64,000 nucleotides of DNA from Cryomorphaceae bacterium (GTDB taxonomy: Bacteria > Bacteroidota > Bacteroidia > Flavobacteriales > Schleiferiaceae). Shown in pieces: positions 18,249 to 26,927 of this stretch (its first letter is position 1; every line of letters begins with the position of its first letter). The notes below the pieces were generated by a model. That model had not been told where the DNA came from. It saw only the letters and a list, made by a program, of their open reading frames with translations, and searched no databases. The stretch covers positions 83,197-147,196 of the forward strand of contig JAHEGI010000003.1 of NCBI GenBank assembly GCA_024639785.1, in the 5' to 3' direction. Made by a program: the position numbers and the translations under genes.

Positions 18249-19259
18249 ATGGAATTGTACCTGGACTCAGCAGACTTCAAAGAGATTGAATCTGCCTTCA
18301 AACTTGGCTTTCTAGCCGGTCTGACCACCACACCCACCTTTATGCAGCGCGAAGGGGTGCTTGATGTAGATACTACAATTGTTCAACTCGCCGACATCGT
18401 GCCGGTACTTCAAATCGAAGCCCTTGGCCATACCGCAGAGGAAATTGTTGCCGAAGCAAAGCGCCAAGAAGCCCTGGGACTGGATCGCGCACGTACCGTA
18501 TATAAAATCCCCATCTCCATGGAAGGGGCGCGTGCCTGCAAAATGCTCCGCTCTGAAGGCTTTTTAGTCAATCTCCATTTGGTCTACACACTCCAGCAAG
18601 CCTACATCGCCATGGCCGCCGGAGCTACCTATGTTTGCCCCTTGGTTGGTCGTCTGCAGGACCAAGGCAGTGATGCACTGGGCCTCGTTGCAGCCATTGT
18701 CGACATGAAATTGCAACATGGCTATGACACCAAAATCATGTTTTCTAGCGTCCGGCACTTAGAACATGTCCGCAATGCCATTGAGCTCGGCGTAGATACG
18801 ATTACCGTGCCTTGGAAGGTGATGCAACAAATGACCTCCAACCACCTGACCCAATTAGGGACCGATCAATTCTATGTCGACAACCGAAAGGTCAGCACCA
18901 CAGTGGCACAAGCTATGCGCCAGGTGGATGTTTGTATGTCGCCCTCTGCATCGGTGCAAGATGCGCTCGTCCATATGACAAAAGGCGGTTTTGGCGCCGT
19001 AGTGCTCACCGACGAAGGACGGCCTGTGGGCATGTTCACCGACGGAGACATTCGCCGCTGGCTTCAATCCGAAGCCAAGCCTTCTATGGATCAGACATTG
19101 TCAAGTATTTGCCCCCCTTCGAATCCGGCGTGGATTCAATCAACTGCGAAGCTTTCAGAAGCAGAGAAACGATTTGCTGAGGCCAAAGTGGACCAGCTCG
19201 TTGTGATCGAAGACGGACGTGTTTTGGGATTGTTGGATGTCCAAGATTTGATGGCATGA
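18249..19259 (+). CDS. FSA-type transaldolase fused to a KdsD-like CBS-domain pair
   Basis: 336 residues from ATG 18249; a TTG three codons upstream is disfavoured because fructose-6-phosphate aldolases start MELYLD. Residues 1-215 are a small transaldolase/FSA barrel with the catalytic-type Asp 6 (MELYLDSADF), the Schiff-base Lys 86 (VYKIPISMEG), NLHLVYTLQQAYIAMAAGA and CPLVGRLQDQG. Residues about 225-336 are two CBS motifs including GMFTDGDIRRWL, the wording typical of the CBS pair of arabinose-5-phosphate isomerase KdsD/GutQ. The downstream KdsC-like phosphatase overlaps it by four bases (ATGA). I do not know a characterised protein with this architecture. A sugar-phosphate aldol step gated by a nucleotide or sugar ligand is inferred. 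Confidence 0.85.
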   Translation: MELYLDSADFKEIESAFKLGFLAGLTTTPTFMQREGVLDVDTTIVQLADIVPVLQIEALGHTAEEIVAEAKRQEALGLDRARTVYKIPISMEGARACKMLRSEGFLVNLHLVYTLQQAYIAMAAGATYVCPLVGRLQDQGSDALGLVAAIVDMKLQHGYDTKIMFSSVRHLEHVRNAIELGVDTITVPWKVMQQMTSNHLTQLGTDQFYVDNRKVSTTVAQAMRQVDVCMSPSASVQDALVHMTKGGFGAVVLTDEGRPVGMFTDGDIRRWLQSEAKPSMDQTLSSICPPSNPAWIQSTAKLSEAEKRFAEAKVDQLVVIEDGRVLGLLDVQDLMA

Positions 19260-19855
19260 AGGCCCTCGTACTCGATTGGGATGGGGTTTTTCACGAGGGA
19301 CGAAAGGGGCCCGATGGTAGCAGTAGCTTTTCTGAAATCGACAGCATGGGCCTGAACCTTTTGCGCTACGGCTATTATCTCAAATTTAAAAAGCTACTAC
19401 CTGTAGCCATTGTCACGGGGGAACTCAACCCAAGTGCAGAAGCCTTTGCACGTCGAGAGCACCTTTCTCATTTCTGTTTTTTCGCTAAAGACAAACGCAG
19501 AGCCATTGCTCCCTTAAGCGAGGCGTGGAAGGTCGATGCAGCCCAATGGGGATTTGTCTTCGATGATGTCCTTGATTTTGGATTGGCTGCTCAGGTTGGA
19601 TTGCGCGCCATGGTTTACCGGGAAGCCTGTGAAGAAACCTATCATTATGCGGTAAATCAAGGATGGGTGGACTGGACCCTACAGCCTGAACATGCGGTCC
19701 GACGGTTTGCTGAACGCTATCTCACGGAATCTGGCCAATGGGAAGCCGTGGTGGAGGGACGCATGCAGCTATCCGACTCGTACAAAGCATATTGGAATGC
19801 ACGTCAGGCTCAAGACCTCACCTGCCTGGACCTACGGGAAGAGACGGTTCGATAA
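19256..19855 (+). CDS. KdsC-like HAD-superfamily phosphatase
   Basis: 199 residues. HAD motif I is LVLDWDGVFHEG (D7, D9), the DxDGV form seen in Kdo-8-phosphate phosphatase KdsC. Motif II is AIVTGE (T54), a Lys follows at FAKDKRRA, and motif IV is FVFDDVLDFGLAAQVGL (D103, D104). The SSSFSEIDSMGLNLLR segment parallels the KdsC F-x-x-x-D-G-x-G-(I/L) stretch. About 60 C-terminal residues beyond the usual KdsC end are rich in aromatic and acidic residues and unassigned. It is translationally coupled to the transaldolase-CBS gene and followed by a terminator, making a two-gene operon. The substrate is probably a sugar acid phosphate or phospho-sugar made by its partner, but this is inference. Confidence 0.8.
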   Translation: MKALVLDWDGVFHEGRKGPDGSSSFSEIDSMGLNLLRYGYYLKFKKLLPVAIVTGELNPSAEAFARREHLSHFCFFAKDKRRAIAPLSEAWKVDAAQWGFVFDDVLDFGLAAQVGLRAMVYREACEETYHYAVNQGWVDWTLQPEHAVRRFAERYLTESGQWEAVVEGRMQLSDSYKAYWNARQAQDLTCLDLREETVR

Positions 19856-19870
19856 GGAACTTAGAACCAT

Positions 19871-19902
19871 AAAAAAAGCCGGCTTACATGCCGGCTTTTT
19901 TC
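19871..19902. terminator. Bidirectional terminator between the HAD phosphatase gene and rny
   Basis: AAAAAAGCCGGC and GCCGGCTTTTTT form a perfect stem around a six-base loop (TTACAT), with T tracts on both strands. It separates convergent genes. Confidence 0.92.
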
Positions 19903-19915
19903 ATTGAAAAAGAGT

Positions 19916-21451
19916 CTACTTCGCGATACTCGTTGCGCGTGTTTCACGAATAACCGTCACCCGAACTTGACCAGGATACGTCATTTCGTTTTGGATTTTT
20001 TGCGAGATGTCAAACGCAATAGTGCTCGCTTCCGTGTCGCTGACGCGCTCGCTTTCTACCATGACCCGGAGTTCTCGTCCAGCATGAATTGCAAAGGCTT
20101 TATTGACCCCTTGGAAGCCCATGGCCATTTGCTCTAGATCCTTTAGGCGTTGCATGTAGCTTTCGGCCAATTGCCTCCGGGCCCCAGGGCGCGCGCCAGA
20201 GATGGCATCACATACTTGAATGATGGGCGAAAGAAGAGAAGTCATTTCAATTTCGTCGTGGTGCGCCCCGATAGCATTGCAGATATCTGGCTTCTCTCCA
20301 TACTTCTCTGCCCATTGCATGCCCAACAAAGCGTGTGGCAAGTCTGTCTCCTCAAAAGGCACCTTGCCAATATCGTGGAGCAGTCCAGCGCGTTTAGCGG
20401 CTTTGGGATTCAGACCCAGTTCAGAGGCCATTACCGCACTTAGTTTAGCCACCTCTTTGGAGTGCGCTAACAAGTTTTGACCGTAAGAGGATCGATATTT
20501 CATTCGGCCCACCATGCGCATCAATTCTGGGTGTAAGCCATGAATTCCCAATTCAATCGCGGTGCGCTTGCCTAGTTCGGCAACCTCGTCTTCGATGCTT
20601 TTGGTGACCTTTTCTACCACCTCCTCAATTCGGGCAGGATGGATTCGGCCATCCGTAACGAGTCGGTGCAAAGAAAGCCGAGCAATCTCACGGCGCACGG
20701 GATCAAAACAACTCAGGATAATTGCTTCGGGGGTGTCATCCACAACAATTTCCACGCCCGTTGCAGCTTCGAGCGCCCGAATGTTACGGCCCTCACGCCC
20801 AATGATTCGGCCTTTCATTTCGTCGTTTTCAATGTGGAATACCGACACCGCATTTTCATTTGCTTGCTCTGTGGCAATCCGCTGAATCGTTTGGATAACA
20901 ATCTTCTTGGCTTCCTGATTTGCGGTCATTTTTGCCTCTTCCAAGGCAGTCTGAATGTATGAAGATGCTTCATGTTTAGCTTGCGCTTTCACCGCCATGA
21001 TCATCTCCTCCTTCGCCTGCTCAGCCGTGATGCCTGCGAGACTTTCCAATTTCTGCAATTGCTGTTGCAGTGTCTTATCTAACTGACTCTCTTTGCTTTG
21101 AATTCCTTCCAGCTTGCGACTGTAGGACTCCTCGAGGCGCTGCACATCTTTTTCTTTGCGGCGCAGCTCTTCGACATTTTTATTATGGTCGCGCTGTGCT
21201 TCTTTCAGTTGCCCGTGCTGTTCTCGGATTTTGGCTTCCCGTTCGGAGGAACGCTGCTCATGTTTTTCTTTGAGCTCGAGATAGCGCTCTTTGGACTGAA
21301 GCATTTTCTCTTTCTTAAGCGCCTCGCCTTCTTTTTCAGCTTCGCGTAAAATGGCCGCCGCCTTCGATTTTAGGGCTGTCTGCTGCAAAACAACGGCTCC
21401 AATGGAACCCGCTGCTATCCCTGCCAGACCTACCAGGATCATTATTATCAT
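19916..21451 (-). CDS. rny: Ribonuclease Y
   Basis: 511 residues from ATG 21451 ([11 protein letters not shown]); a TTG three codons upstream is also open. Order: an N-terminal transmembrane helix (residues 1-25), a long coiled coil (about 30-190), a KH domain with [31 protein letters not shown]-type text ([11 protein letters not shown]), and an HD domain with LLHDIGK. It is a membrane-bound endoribonuclease that initiates mRNA decay. It is the last gene of the coiled-coil protein-zapA-rny run, an order common in Bacteroidota. Confidence 0.96.
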   Translation of the reverse strand: MIIMILVGLAGIAAGSIGAVVLQQTALKSKAAAILREAEKEGEALKKEKMLQSKERYLELKEKHEQRSSEREAKIREQHGQLKEAQRDHNKNVEELRRKEKDVQRLEESYSRKLEGIQSKESQLDKTLQQQLQKLESLAGITAEQAKEEMIMAVKAQAKHEASSYIQTALEEAKMTANQEAKKIVIQTIQRIATEQANENAVSVFHIENDEMKGRIIGREGRNIRALEAATGVEIVVDDTPEAIILSCFDPVRREIARLSLHRLVTDGRIHPARIEEVVEKVTKSIEDEVAELGKRTAIELGIHGLHPELMRMVGRMKYRSSYGQNLLAHSKEVAKLSAVMASELGLNPKAAKRAGLLHDIGKVPFEETDLPHALLGMQWAEKYGEKPDICNAIGAHHDEIEMTSLLSPIIQVCDAISGARPGARRQLAESYMQRLKDLEQMAMGFQGVNKAFAIHAGRELRVMVESERVSDTEASTIAFDISQKIQNEMTYPGQVRVTVIRETRATSIAK

Positions 21452-21511
21452 GGTCGTCAAATATCAAAGTCCACCTGTATAGACGCTCTACACAGGGCGG
21501 GCTCCGGATGA

Positions 21512-21814
21512 TCAACTCTGGCTCAACACCGCATCCAATTGGGCTTGTACGCTCTGAAGACGCCCGGAAAGCGCCTCCGACTCCTTGCTGTGATCCGCGC
21601 CTCCTTTTAAGCCAAGCATTTGGTTGGCTAACTGGAGGGCACACATGGCCAAGGCGTCTTGTTTGTCCCCGACCGCGTAACGTTCTTCGAAACGCTGCAT
21701 CGCAGACTGTATCATAGACACCGCCTTTCGAACTTGCTCCTCTTCTTGACGCTCAATGGTCAAAGGGTACGTTCTTCCGGCGATGCTGACTTTTATTTTT
21801 AGCGTATCATTCAT
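21512..21814 (-). CDS. zapA: Cell division protein ZapA
   Basis: 100 residues. It starts with LKIKVSIAGRTYPLTIERQEEEQVRKAVSMI-like text (the stretch VSIAGRTYPLTIERQEEEQ is clear), the ZapA beta-hairpin head. A helical region follows with DALAMCALQLANQMLGL and a C-terminal coiled coil. ZapA bundles FtsZ filaments at midcell. It lies 13 bases after the coiled-coil gene and 60 bases before rny. Confidence 0.9.
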   Translation of the reverse strand: MNDTLKIKVSIAGRTYPLTIERQEEEQVRKAVSMIQSAMQRFEERYAVGDKQDALAMCALQLANQMLGLKGGADHSKESEALSGRLQSVQAQLDAVLSQS

Positions 21815-21827
21815 GCTCCAATTGGGA

Positions 21828-22118
21828 TTAGGCGTTCAGCTGCGCGAGGCATTTGTTGATTTCCCTTACCCATTCATTCAATTGCGTCTTCAAGGCTTGG
21901 CGCTCTGCCTGGGTGCCGTTGAAAGCCATCAATAAACGAAGTTGTTCAATTTCGCTTCGCAATTGCGAGGAGTTTTGCTTTTGGAGTTTGAGTTCCGCGT
22001 GCAAATCTTCCACCTGCTTAGCTTTCTCCTCCAACTCCCCAACAGCCAATCGATAACGCTCAATCAGGGTATGCACCTGATCTTGAATGCGTTGAATTTG
22101 GTCTATTGGAGTGGACAT
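21828..22118 (-). CDS. Small coiled-coil protein upstream of zapA
   Basis: 96 residues from ATG 22118 (MSTPIDQIQRIQDQV); the frame is open further upstream but a -7 promoter element lies there. The protein is almost entirely heptad-patterned (IERYRLAVGELEEKAKQVE, LHAELKLQKQNSSQLRSEIEQL), with a short C-terminal helix (WVREINKCLAQLNA). Size, composition and position before zapA make it a possible ZapB-like division partner, but sequence identity to ZapB is not claimed. Confidence 0.7.
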   Translation of the reverse strand: MSTPIDQIQRIQDQVHTLIERYRLAVGELEEKAKQVEDLHAELKLQKQNSSQLRSEIEQLRLLMAFNGTQAERQALKTQLNEWVREINKCLAQLNA

Positions 22119-22138
22119 TGAAGGGGATATTGAACATT

Positions 22139-22146
22139 CAAACTTA
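22139..22146 (-). promoter_or_regulatory. -7 element upstream of the coiled-coil-zapA-rny run
   Basis: On the minus strand TAAGTTTG fits TAnnTTTG, 20 bases before the ATG at 22118. It lies in the 66-base divergent spacer with the M23 peptidase gene. Confidence 0.45.
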
Positions 22147-22184
22147 GCCAAACTCTGGGGCATTTCCTATCTTCCCCTTCGAAT

Positions 22185-23795
22185 ATGAAGCGCATTTTTT
22201 TCTTTGTTTTTAGCCTTTCTTTCGCCCCCCTGGGTGCACAGCCGTATATCGCTGTCCAACCATTGGCTGGGCCTGTGGATTTTGCAGGAACCTTTGGAGA
22301 ATTGCGCAATCACCACTTTCATTCTGGGGTGGACTTCCGGACGGGTGGACGGACGGGCATGCCCGTTCGTGCCGTGGCCGATGGGTATTTAAGCCGAATC
22401 GTGGTGCGCCCTGATGGTTTTGGATGGGCCCTTTACCTGAGTCATCCATCGGGATACACCTCGGTGTATGCACACCTAGATGATTTTCAGCCCGCATGGA
22501 ATCAACTAGCCCTAGACCGCGCTCGAAGGAGCCAGACCCACAAATTAGACCTCTATCTCGAACCGGGAGCCTACCCCGTCCGTGCGGGCGATACCATTGC
22601 ATGGTCCGGAAATTCAGGCGGCTCGGCTGGCCCACACCTACATTTTGAGTGGCGAGACGCACGCAGTGAAGAGCCTTTGAATCCGTTTGAATATGGGTTA
22701 TTCTATGGGGAAGACACCTATTCGCCTCGATTGATTTCCATTTACAACGCGGAAGGAAAGCGGGCTGTTATCAGTAACGGTCGCTGGCAAGAGCCTATCG
22801 CACTCACGGCGTGGCCGGATTTGGGTATTGAATTTCTCGACCGAAAGCATCCCCAAGGTTTGAGTCTGGGGATGCAACGTTTGGAAACCGAGTGGATTTA
22901 CATGGAGGATTCAAGCCAGGTAGGCAATCTAGGCTGGGAAATGAAGCGCTTTTCGTTTGATGAGACCCGCTCAGCCGACGGGCATATGCAACCAGAAGTC
23001 AAACGACTGACGAGTAAGCGCACCTATCGGATCGCCCCTTCCTTAGCGAAAAGCCCCAAATGGACAGGAAGCGCCCCCGATTATTCACGCACGGGTCGAT
23101 ATCACTTGCGCCTGCGGGCGACCGCAGCCAATGGGGAGGTCGTTACGGCAGAGGGCCCGGTGATCCTCACGAATAGGGATAGTCCATGGAAAGGTGGTGT
23201 AGGTGTTCTTGCCGGAGATGCGGGTCAACTCACTACGGAACATATGGAATTGCGCTGGGCCAAAGCGAGTTTCACCGAAGCCTTCTCTCCCGAGCTAGTA
23301 GAAGTGGACGCATCGCACTGGAAAGGGCTTCCGGATGTCCCAGTATTGCAGTCCTTGGACTACACATGGACCCCGCCCGCAGACTACCCAGCTGCTTGGC
23401 GATCAAAAACGGTACTCATCGGACGGGATGCGCGGGGTTCTTATCGCATCGTTGGTGAAGCACGAAATGACGGGCGGATTCACTTTCGCATCAAGATTTT
23501 TGGCGACCTACGCATCAGCCAAGACCTTGAAGCGCCCATGATGAGCTCCTTTGGCACCAGTACTTTTCAGGGTAAAGCGGCATGGTCCTTGCGACTCGAA
23601 GACAACTTGCTCGATATTGTGGACTACGATGTCTGGATCAACGACCAGTGGCAATGGGCATACTATGACGCCAAAAACAAACGTTTACATATACCAAAGC
23701 CAGAAGACCTTAGTGAACTTCACGGGGCAAATATGCGGGTTCGCGCCAAAGACGAGGCAGGAAACCTCAGTACCTTTGACATAATCATACCATGA
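22185..23795 (+). CDS. Secreted M23 (LytM-type) peptidase
   Basis: 536 residues with a signal peptide (residues 1-19, ending LGAQ). The M23 zinc site is complete near the N-terminus: HFHSGVD (H46, D50), a supporting H97 in VYAHLDD, and HLH (H151, H153) in AGPHLHFEW. The last 350 residues form beta-rich, Ig-like domains without a recognised name. It should cut peptidoglycan cross-links or another peptide in the periplasm. Its stop overlaps the next start by four bases (ATGA), the first link of a coupled chain ending in a TonB-dependent receptor. Confidence 0.9.
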   Translation: MKRIFFFVFSLSFAPLGAQPYIAVQPLAGPVDFAGTFGELRNHHFHSGVDFRTGGRTGMPVRAVADGYLSRIVVRPDGFGWALYLSHPSGYTSVYAHLDDFQPAWNQLALDRARRSQTHKLDLYLEPGAYPVRAGDTIAWSGNSGGSAGPHLHFEWRDARSEEPLNPFEYGLFYGEDTYSPRLISIYNAEGKRAVISNGRWQEPIALTAWPDLGIEFLDRKHPQGLSLGMQRLETEWIYMEDSSQVGNLGWEMKRFSFDETRSADGHMQPEVKRLTSKRTYRIAPSLAKSPKWTGSAPDYSRTGRYHLRLRATAANGEVVTAEGPVILTNRDSPWKGGVGVLAGDAGQLTTEHMELRWAKASFTEAFSPELVEVDASHWKGLPDVPVLQSLDYTWTPPADYPAAWRSKTVLIGRDARGSYRIVGEARNDGRIHFRIKIFGDLRISQDLEAPMMSSFGTSTFQGKAAWSLRLEDNLLDIVDYDVWINDQWQWAYYDAKNKRLHIPKPEDLSELHGANMRVRAKDEAGNLSTFDIIIP

Positions 23796-24436
23796 ACATG
23801 ACTCGCCCCCTCTTCGCAGCTCTGGCCCTCTCCTTTAGTTTGGCCTGTCACGCACAACAAGCCGTGCAGGTATCGGGGGTTATCTTGACGCAAGATTCTA
23901 CCGGTCAAACGATTCCGAATACCAAAATTCAGGTCAAGGGGCGCCCCTTGATCGCGCAATCCGGGGATGATGGTTTCTTTAGCATCGCTGCCGTACCGGG
24001 CGACACGGTCCTATTTCGCCGCTTTGGATTTGAAGTGGAGCGCCTCTGGGTCCCTGATAGCCTCAAAGGAGAATCGTATTTGGCCGTCATCCAAATGACA
24101 TGGAACACCCTGGAGCTGGATGAAGTAACCCTCTACCCTTGGCCGAGGCCCGAAGACTTAAATCGGGAACTATTGGCCATGGAAGTAAAAACCACAGAAC
24201 GAGACATCGCCCTGAGAAATTTAGCCATTCAATCCCTGAAAGAACAAGCCAAAGCCATGGGTATGGATGCGGGAGAAATGCAGCGCTACATCATGACTGC
24301 TCAGGCTCAATCCGTTCACAACGCGAATCGCTACTATGGAAGCAATGGAGGTACCGCGATTCTAGGACGATTAAGCGACCCATTTGCCTGGTCTCAGTTC
24401 TTCAATGCCCTCAAACGAGGAGATTTCAAGCGGTAA
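23792..24436 (+). CDS. Secreted CarboxypepD-like regulatory domain protein
   Basis: 214 residues (M1 or M3 as start) with a signal peptide ending in ACHAQ. Residues 25-110 look like a CarboxypepD_reg-like beta-sandwich (VQVSGVILTQDSTGQTIPN, IQVKGRP, GFFSIAAVPGDTVLFRRFGFE, the last being the usual F-x-x-x-G-Y-like end). A proline-rich LYPWPRPEDLN and a helical C-terminal half follow. In most Bacteroidota receptors this domain is the N-terminus of the TonB-dependent receptor; here it is a separate protein encoded just before a receptor that lacks it. Coupling is by ATGA upstream and TAATG downstream. Confidence 0.8.
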   Translation: MNMTRPLFAALALSFSLACHAQQAVQVSGVILTQDSTGQTIPNTKIQVKGRPLIAQSGDDGFFSIAAVPGDTVLFRRFGFEVERLWVPDSLKGESYLAVIQMTWNTLELDEVTLYPWPRPEDLNRELLAMEVKTTERDIALRNLAIQSLKEQAKAMGMDAGEMQRYIMTAQAQSVHNANRYYGSNGGTAILGRLSDPFAWSQFFNALKRGDFKR

Positions 24437-26610
24437 TGATTGCATTGCTCCTCAGCGCAGGCATCTGGACGGCCATCGCTCCTACGGAGAATGACAGCCT
24501 TCCGAAAGTGAAGGTGTTGGATGAAATTGAAATTACCGGTGAGCGCAAGAGCACTAACACCCTCGTTTTAAAAACGGCCAATTTTGGAGGAATTGGCCAA
24601 GTAGGCGGCTCCGTTGAAGGTATGGTTCGAAGCCTTTCGGGGGTTGCCGGCAGCGATGAGCTATCCTCTCAATATTCCGTTCGAGGGGGCAATTTTGATG
24701 AAAATCTGCTGATTATCAATGGGTTTGAAATCTACCGCCCTCAACTTGCTCGGAGTGGGCAGCAAGAAGGTTTAAGCGCCATCAATCCGGATTTTGTGCA
24801 GTTTTTAAAGTTTTCTGCCGGCGGATTTGACGCCTCCCAAGGGGATAAACTTTCCTCCGTCTTGGATATGACCTATCGCAGTCGAGGCACAGCAGATTTG
24901 CCTCAAAATAAAGTTCGCTTTGGTTTGTTCTCCGGGCGGGCGTTTACCAGTCGGATTCTGGATCATGAAGGTAAAAATGGGCCTGTATATGCGAGCCTTG
25001 CTTTGGGCGTGCGGTACCGCAGCAACGCCCCGTTTGTTCGCGGAGGCGATGTGCAAGGTGACCTGCGCTCAGACGCTCAGGACCTTCAACTTTTTTACGA
25101 ATCCTCAGGTCTTCGTTGGAATCATGAACTCCTCGCTATCGCCCAAACAAGCACTTTTGCGCTGCGCCCTAGTTCCCGAGTGACGGAATTTGGAACGGTG
25201 ACAGAAGTGCTTCGATTGAATGTCTATATGACGGGGTTGGAACGCTATCAGTACCAAAATGTATTTGTCGGAGGCCGAAGCCGGTACCGCTTGAATGAGG
25301 ACCATGCGATGTATGTCGAAACGAGCATGGTTCAAGCATTGGAACAAGAAGACATGGACGTGGAATCCGCCTATCTTCTCGGAGAAGTGAACAACAATTT
25401 GGGGTCAGATAATTTTGGAGAACTATCCTACTTGCGAGGGTCCGGCGGCCATCACCGCTATGCCCGCAATGACCTGTGGATCAGAGAATTTCAAGTAAAA
25501 ACAGGTTGGACATACCAAAGTCAAAAACAGCGTTGGGATGCCTCCTTGGCCTATCGCCTTCAAGATGGAATCGATCGGGTACACGAATGGGTTAACCTCG
25601 ATTCGGCGGGCTATAGCCTTCCCCACCAACCGACTCAAGTCACCTTGCAAGGGTCAGACACGATACGCAATCCCAAAGAAAGTCTACGCCTATTTCTGGT
25701 GAACAACAGTGAAGGGGCTCTAGTCAACGGGAAACTAAGTGGCCATGTGCTTTGGGAGGGCCAAAGTGAAACAGGGGATTTCTCCTGGCGTGCAGGGCTG
25801 AGATATTTGCGCGATAGCCGGAGTGCTGAGCAACGTTTAAGCCCACGAATCTCCGGACGATGGTCCTTGGCCTCAGGGTATGGTCTTGAGTTGGCTGTCG
25901 GTTCCTATGCCCAAACGGCGAGTATTCGAGAATTGCGGGATTGGAAAAGTGGCGCTTTTTTGTCCACCGCACGAATGCAGCATGCTTGGCATGGCATCGC
26001 GGCCTTAGAACATCAATTTCAATCGAAAGGGCGCCCCTTTTTCTGGCGAGGTGAAGCCTACATAAAATACTTAGATCGGGCTTTTCCATTTGAACAAGAT
26101 GGAATGCGGGTGCGCTATTTGGGCGAAGGGCCCGGTGTAGCGCGGGTGATTGGAGTGGACAACCGCATTCACAGTGAATGGCTTCCGGGCACTGAATCTT
26201 GGGCTTCGCTCTCATTATTCCGCGCCCAAGAGCGCTTTGATTCCCCCATTTGGTCAGATCGAGGAAGTGATTACCGCTTTAGCTTTTCCTTACGCGTAGA
26301 AGATGCCTTGCCAGGCAATTTGAATGACAAAGTCTACATGCAGATAAATGTCACGGGAGGATTTCCATTTTCAGCACCTTTGGAGGCAAGTAAGGACTTC
26401 CGTAGTCCACCCTACCGCCGGATGGATTTAGGTTTTCAGCATGAATTTGGACCCAAAGCAAGCCTGGGACTGGAAGTGTTTAACCTCCTAGAGATTCGCA
26501 ACACGGCCTCCTATTTCTGGATTATGGATATTTCTACCGCCCGTCAATATGCCGTACCCAATTACTTGACGAATCGTCTGATCAATTTGATTTTTCAATA
26601 CCAATTCTAA
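24436..26610 (+). CDS. TonB-dependent outer-membrane receptor without N-terminal CarboxypepD domain
   Basis: 724 residues from ATG 24436, which overlaps the upstream stop by one base; the frame extends 99 codons further upstream but only through the previous gene. A short signal-like start (MIALLLSAGIWTAIA) leads into a plug domain: ITGERKS, GMVRSLSGVAGSDELSSQYSVRGGNFDENL, INGFEIYRPQ. A 22-stranded-type barrel follows, ending in a terminal aromatic residue (LIFQYQF). The substrate is unknown. It is part of a chain with an M23 peptidase and a CarboxypepD-like protein. Confidence 0.9.
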   Translation: MIALLLSAGIWTAIAPTENDSLPKVKVLDEIEITGERKSTNTLVLKTANFGGIGQVGGSVEGMVRSLSGVAGSDELSSQYSVRGGNFDENLLIINGFEIYRPQLARSGQQEGLSAINPDFVQFLKFSAGGFDASQGDKLSSVLDMTYRSRGTADLPQNKVRFGLFSGRAFTSRILDHEGKNGPVYASLALGVRYRSNAPFVRGGDVQGDLRSDAQDLQLFYESSGLRWNHELLAIAQTSTFALRPSSRVTEFGTVTEVLRLNVYMTGLERYQYQNVFVGGRSRYRLNEDHAMYVETSMVQALEQEDMDVESAYLLGEVNNNLGSDNFGELSYLRGSGGHHRYARNDLWIREFQVKTGWTYQSQKQRWDASLAYRLQDGIDRVHEWVNLDSAGYSLPHQPTQVTLQGSDTIRNPKESLRLFLVNNSEGALVNGKLSGHVLWEGQSETGDFSWRAGLRYLRDSRSAEQRLSPRISGRWSLASGYGLELAVGSYAQTASIRELRDWKSGAFLSTARMQHAWHGIAALEHQFQSKGRPFFWRGEAYIKYLDRAFPFEQDGMRVRYLGEGPGVARVIGVDNRIHSEWLPGTESWASLSLFRAQERFDSPIWSDRGSDYRFSFSLRVEDALPGNLNDKVYMQINVTGGFPFSAPLEASKDFRSPPYRRMDLGFQHEFGPKASLGLEVFNLLEIRNTASYFWIMDISTARQYAVPNYLTNRLINLIFQYQF

Positions 26611-26843
26611 TGCGCATCGTTGAACAGATTCCCCACCCCGATTTCCGTTTGCTGATTTATGCCACTGATAATCAGTTCATTGTAGAGATAGAAGCCGGCC
26701 CTATGCGGCAGGCTTATCGTTTTAGTAAAGAGCGATTCCCTACGGTCGAGGCGGTGAAGTCGTGCATCCAAAGCGAATGGATTGAAGCGGTACGGGGACA
26801 CTTCAACGGCATGTACGTGGACTGGAAAAAAACGTGGGAGTAA
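26610..26843 (+). CDS. Small conserved-looking protein of unknown function
   Basis: 77 residues. The ATG overlaps the receptor stop (TAATG), which argues for real translation. The sequence is compact, with mixed strand and helix (FRLLIYATDNQFIVEIEAG, FPTVEAVKSCIQSEWIEAVRG), without a signal peptide or membrane segment. I do not recognise a family. It is the last gene of the M23-receptor chain. Confidence 0.6.
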   Translation: MRIVEQIPHPDFRLLIYATDNQFIVEIEAGPMRQAYRFSKERFPTVEAVKSCIQSEWIEAVRGHFNGMYVDWKKTWE

Positions 26844-26910
26844 AAAGTCCGCAGGGAGTTTAACTACCCTATACACCAAACAAGAAGAAACCTTGTTCCC
26901 CCCTGCGGAC
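26842..26910 (-). terminator. Probable terminator of rocD, perfect stem with a large loop
   Basis: GTCCGCAGGG (26848-26857) and CCCTGCGGAC (26901-26910) are perfect inverted repeats separated by 43 bases. On the minus strand the second arm is followed at once by five T, as expected for a terminator of the rocD transcript. The plus strand has no T tract after the hairpin. Confidence 0.5.
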
Positions 26911-26927
26911 AAGTTATGAACGCCTAA

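Noticed and set aside
24139-24435. N-terminal extension of the TonB receptor by 99 codons
   Set aside because: It lies wholly inside the CarboxypepD-like gene in another frame and reads as Arg/His/Ser-rich nonsense.
26607-26912. Minus-strand open frame opposite the 77-residue gene
   Set aside because: The plus-strand frame starts in a TAATG overlap with the receptor and reads as a plausible soluble protein; the minus frame runs through the inverted repeat and has no start context.
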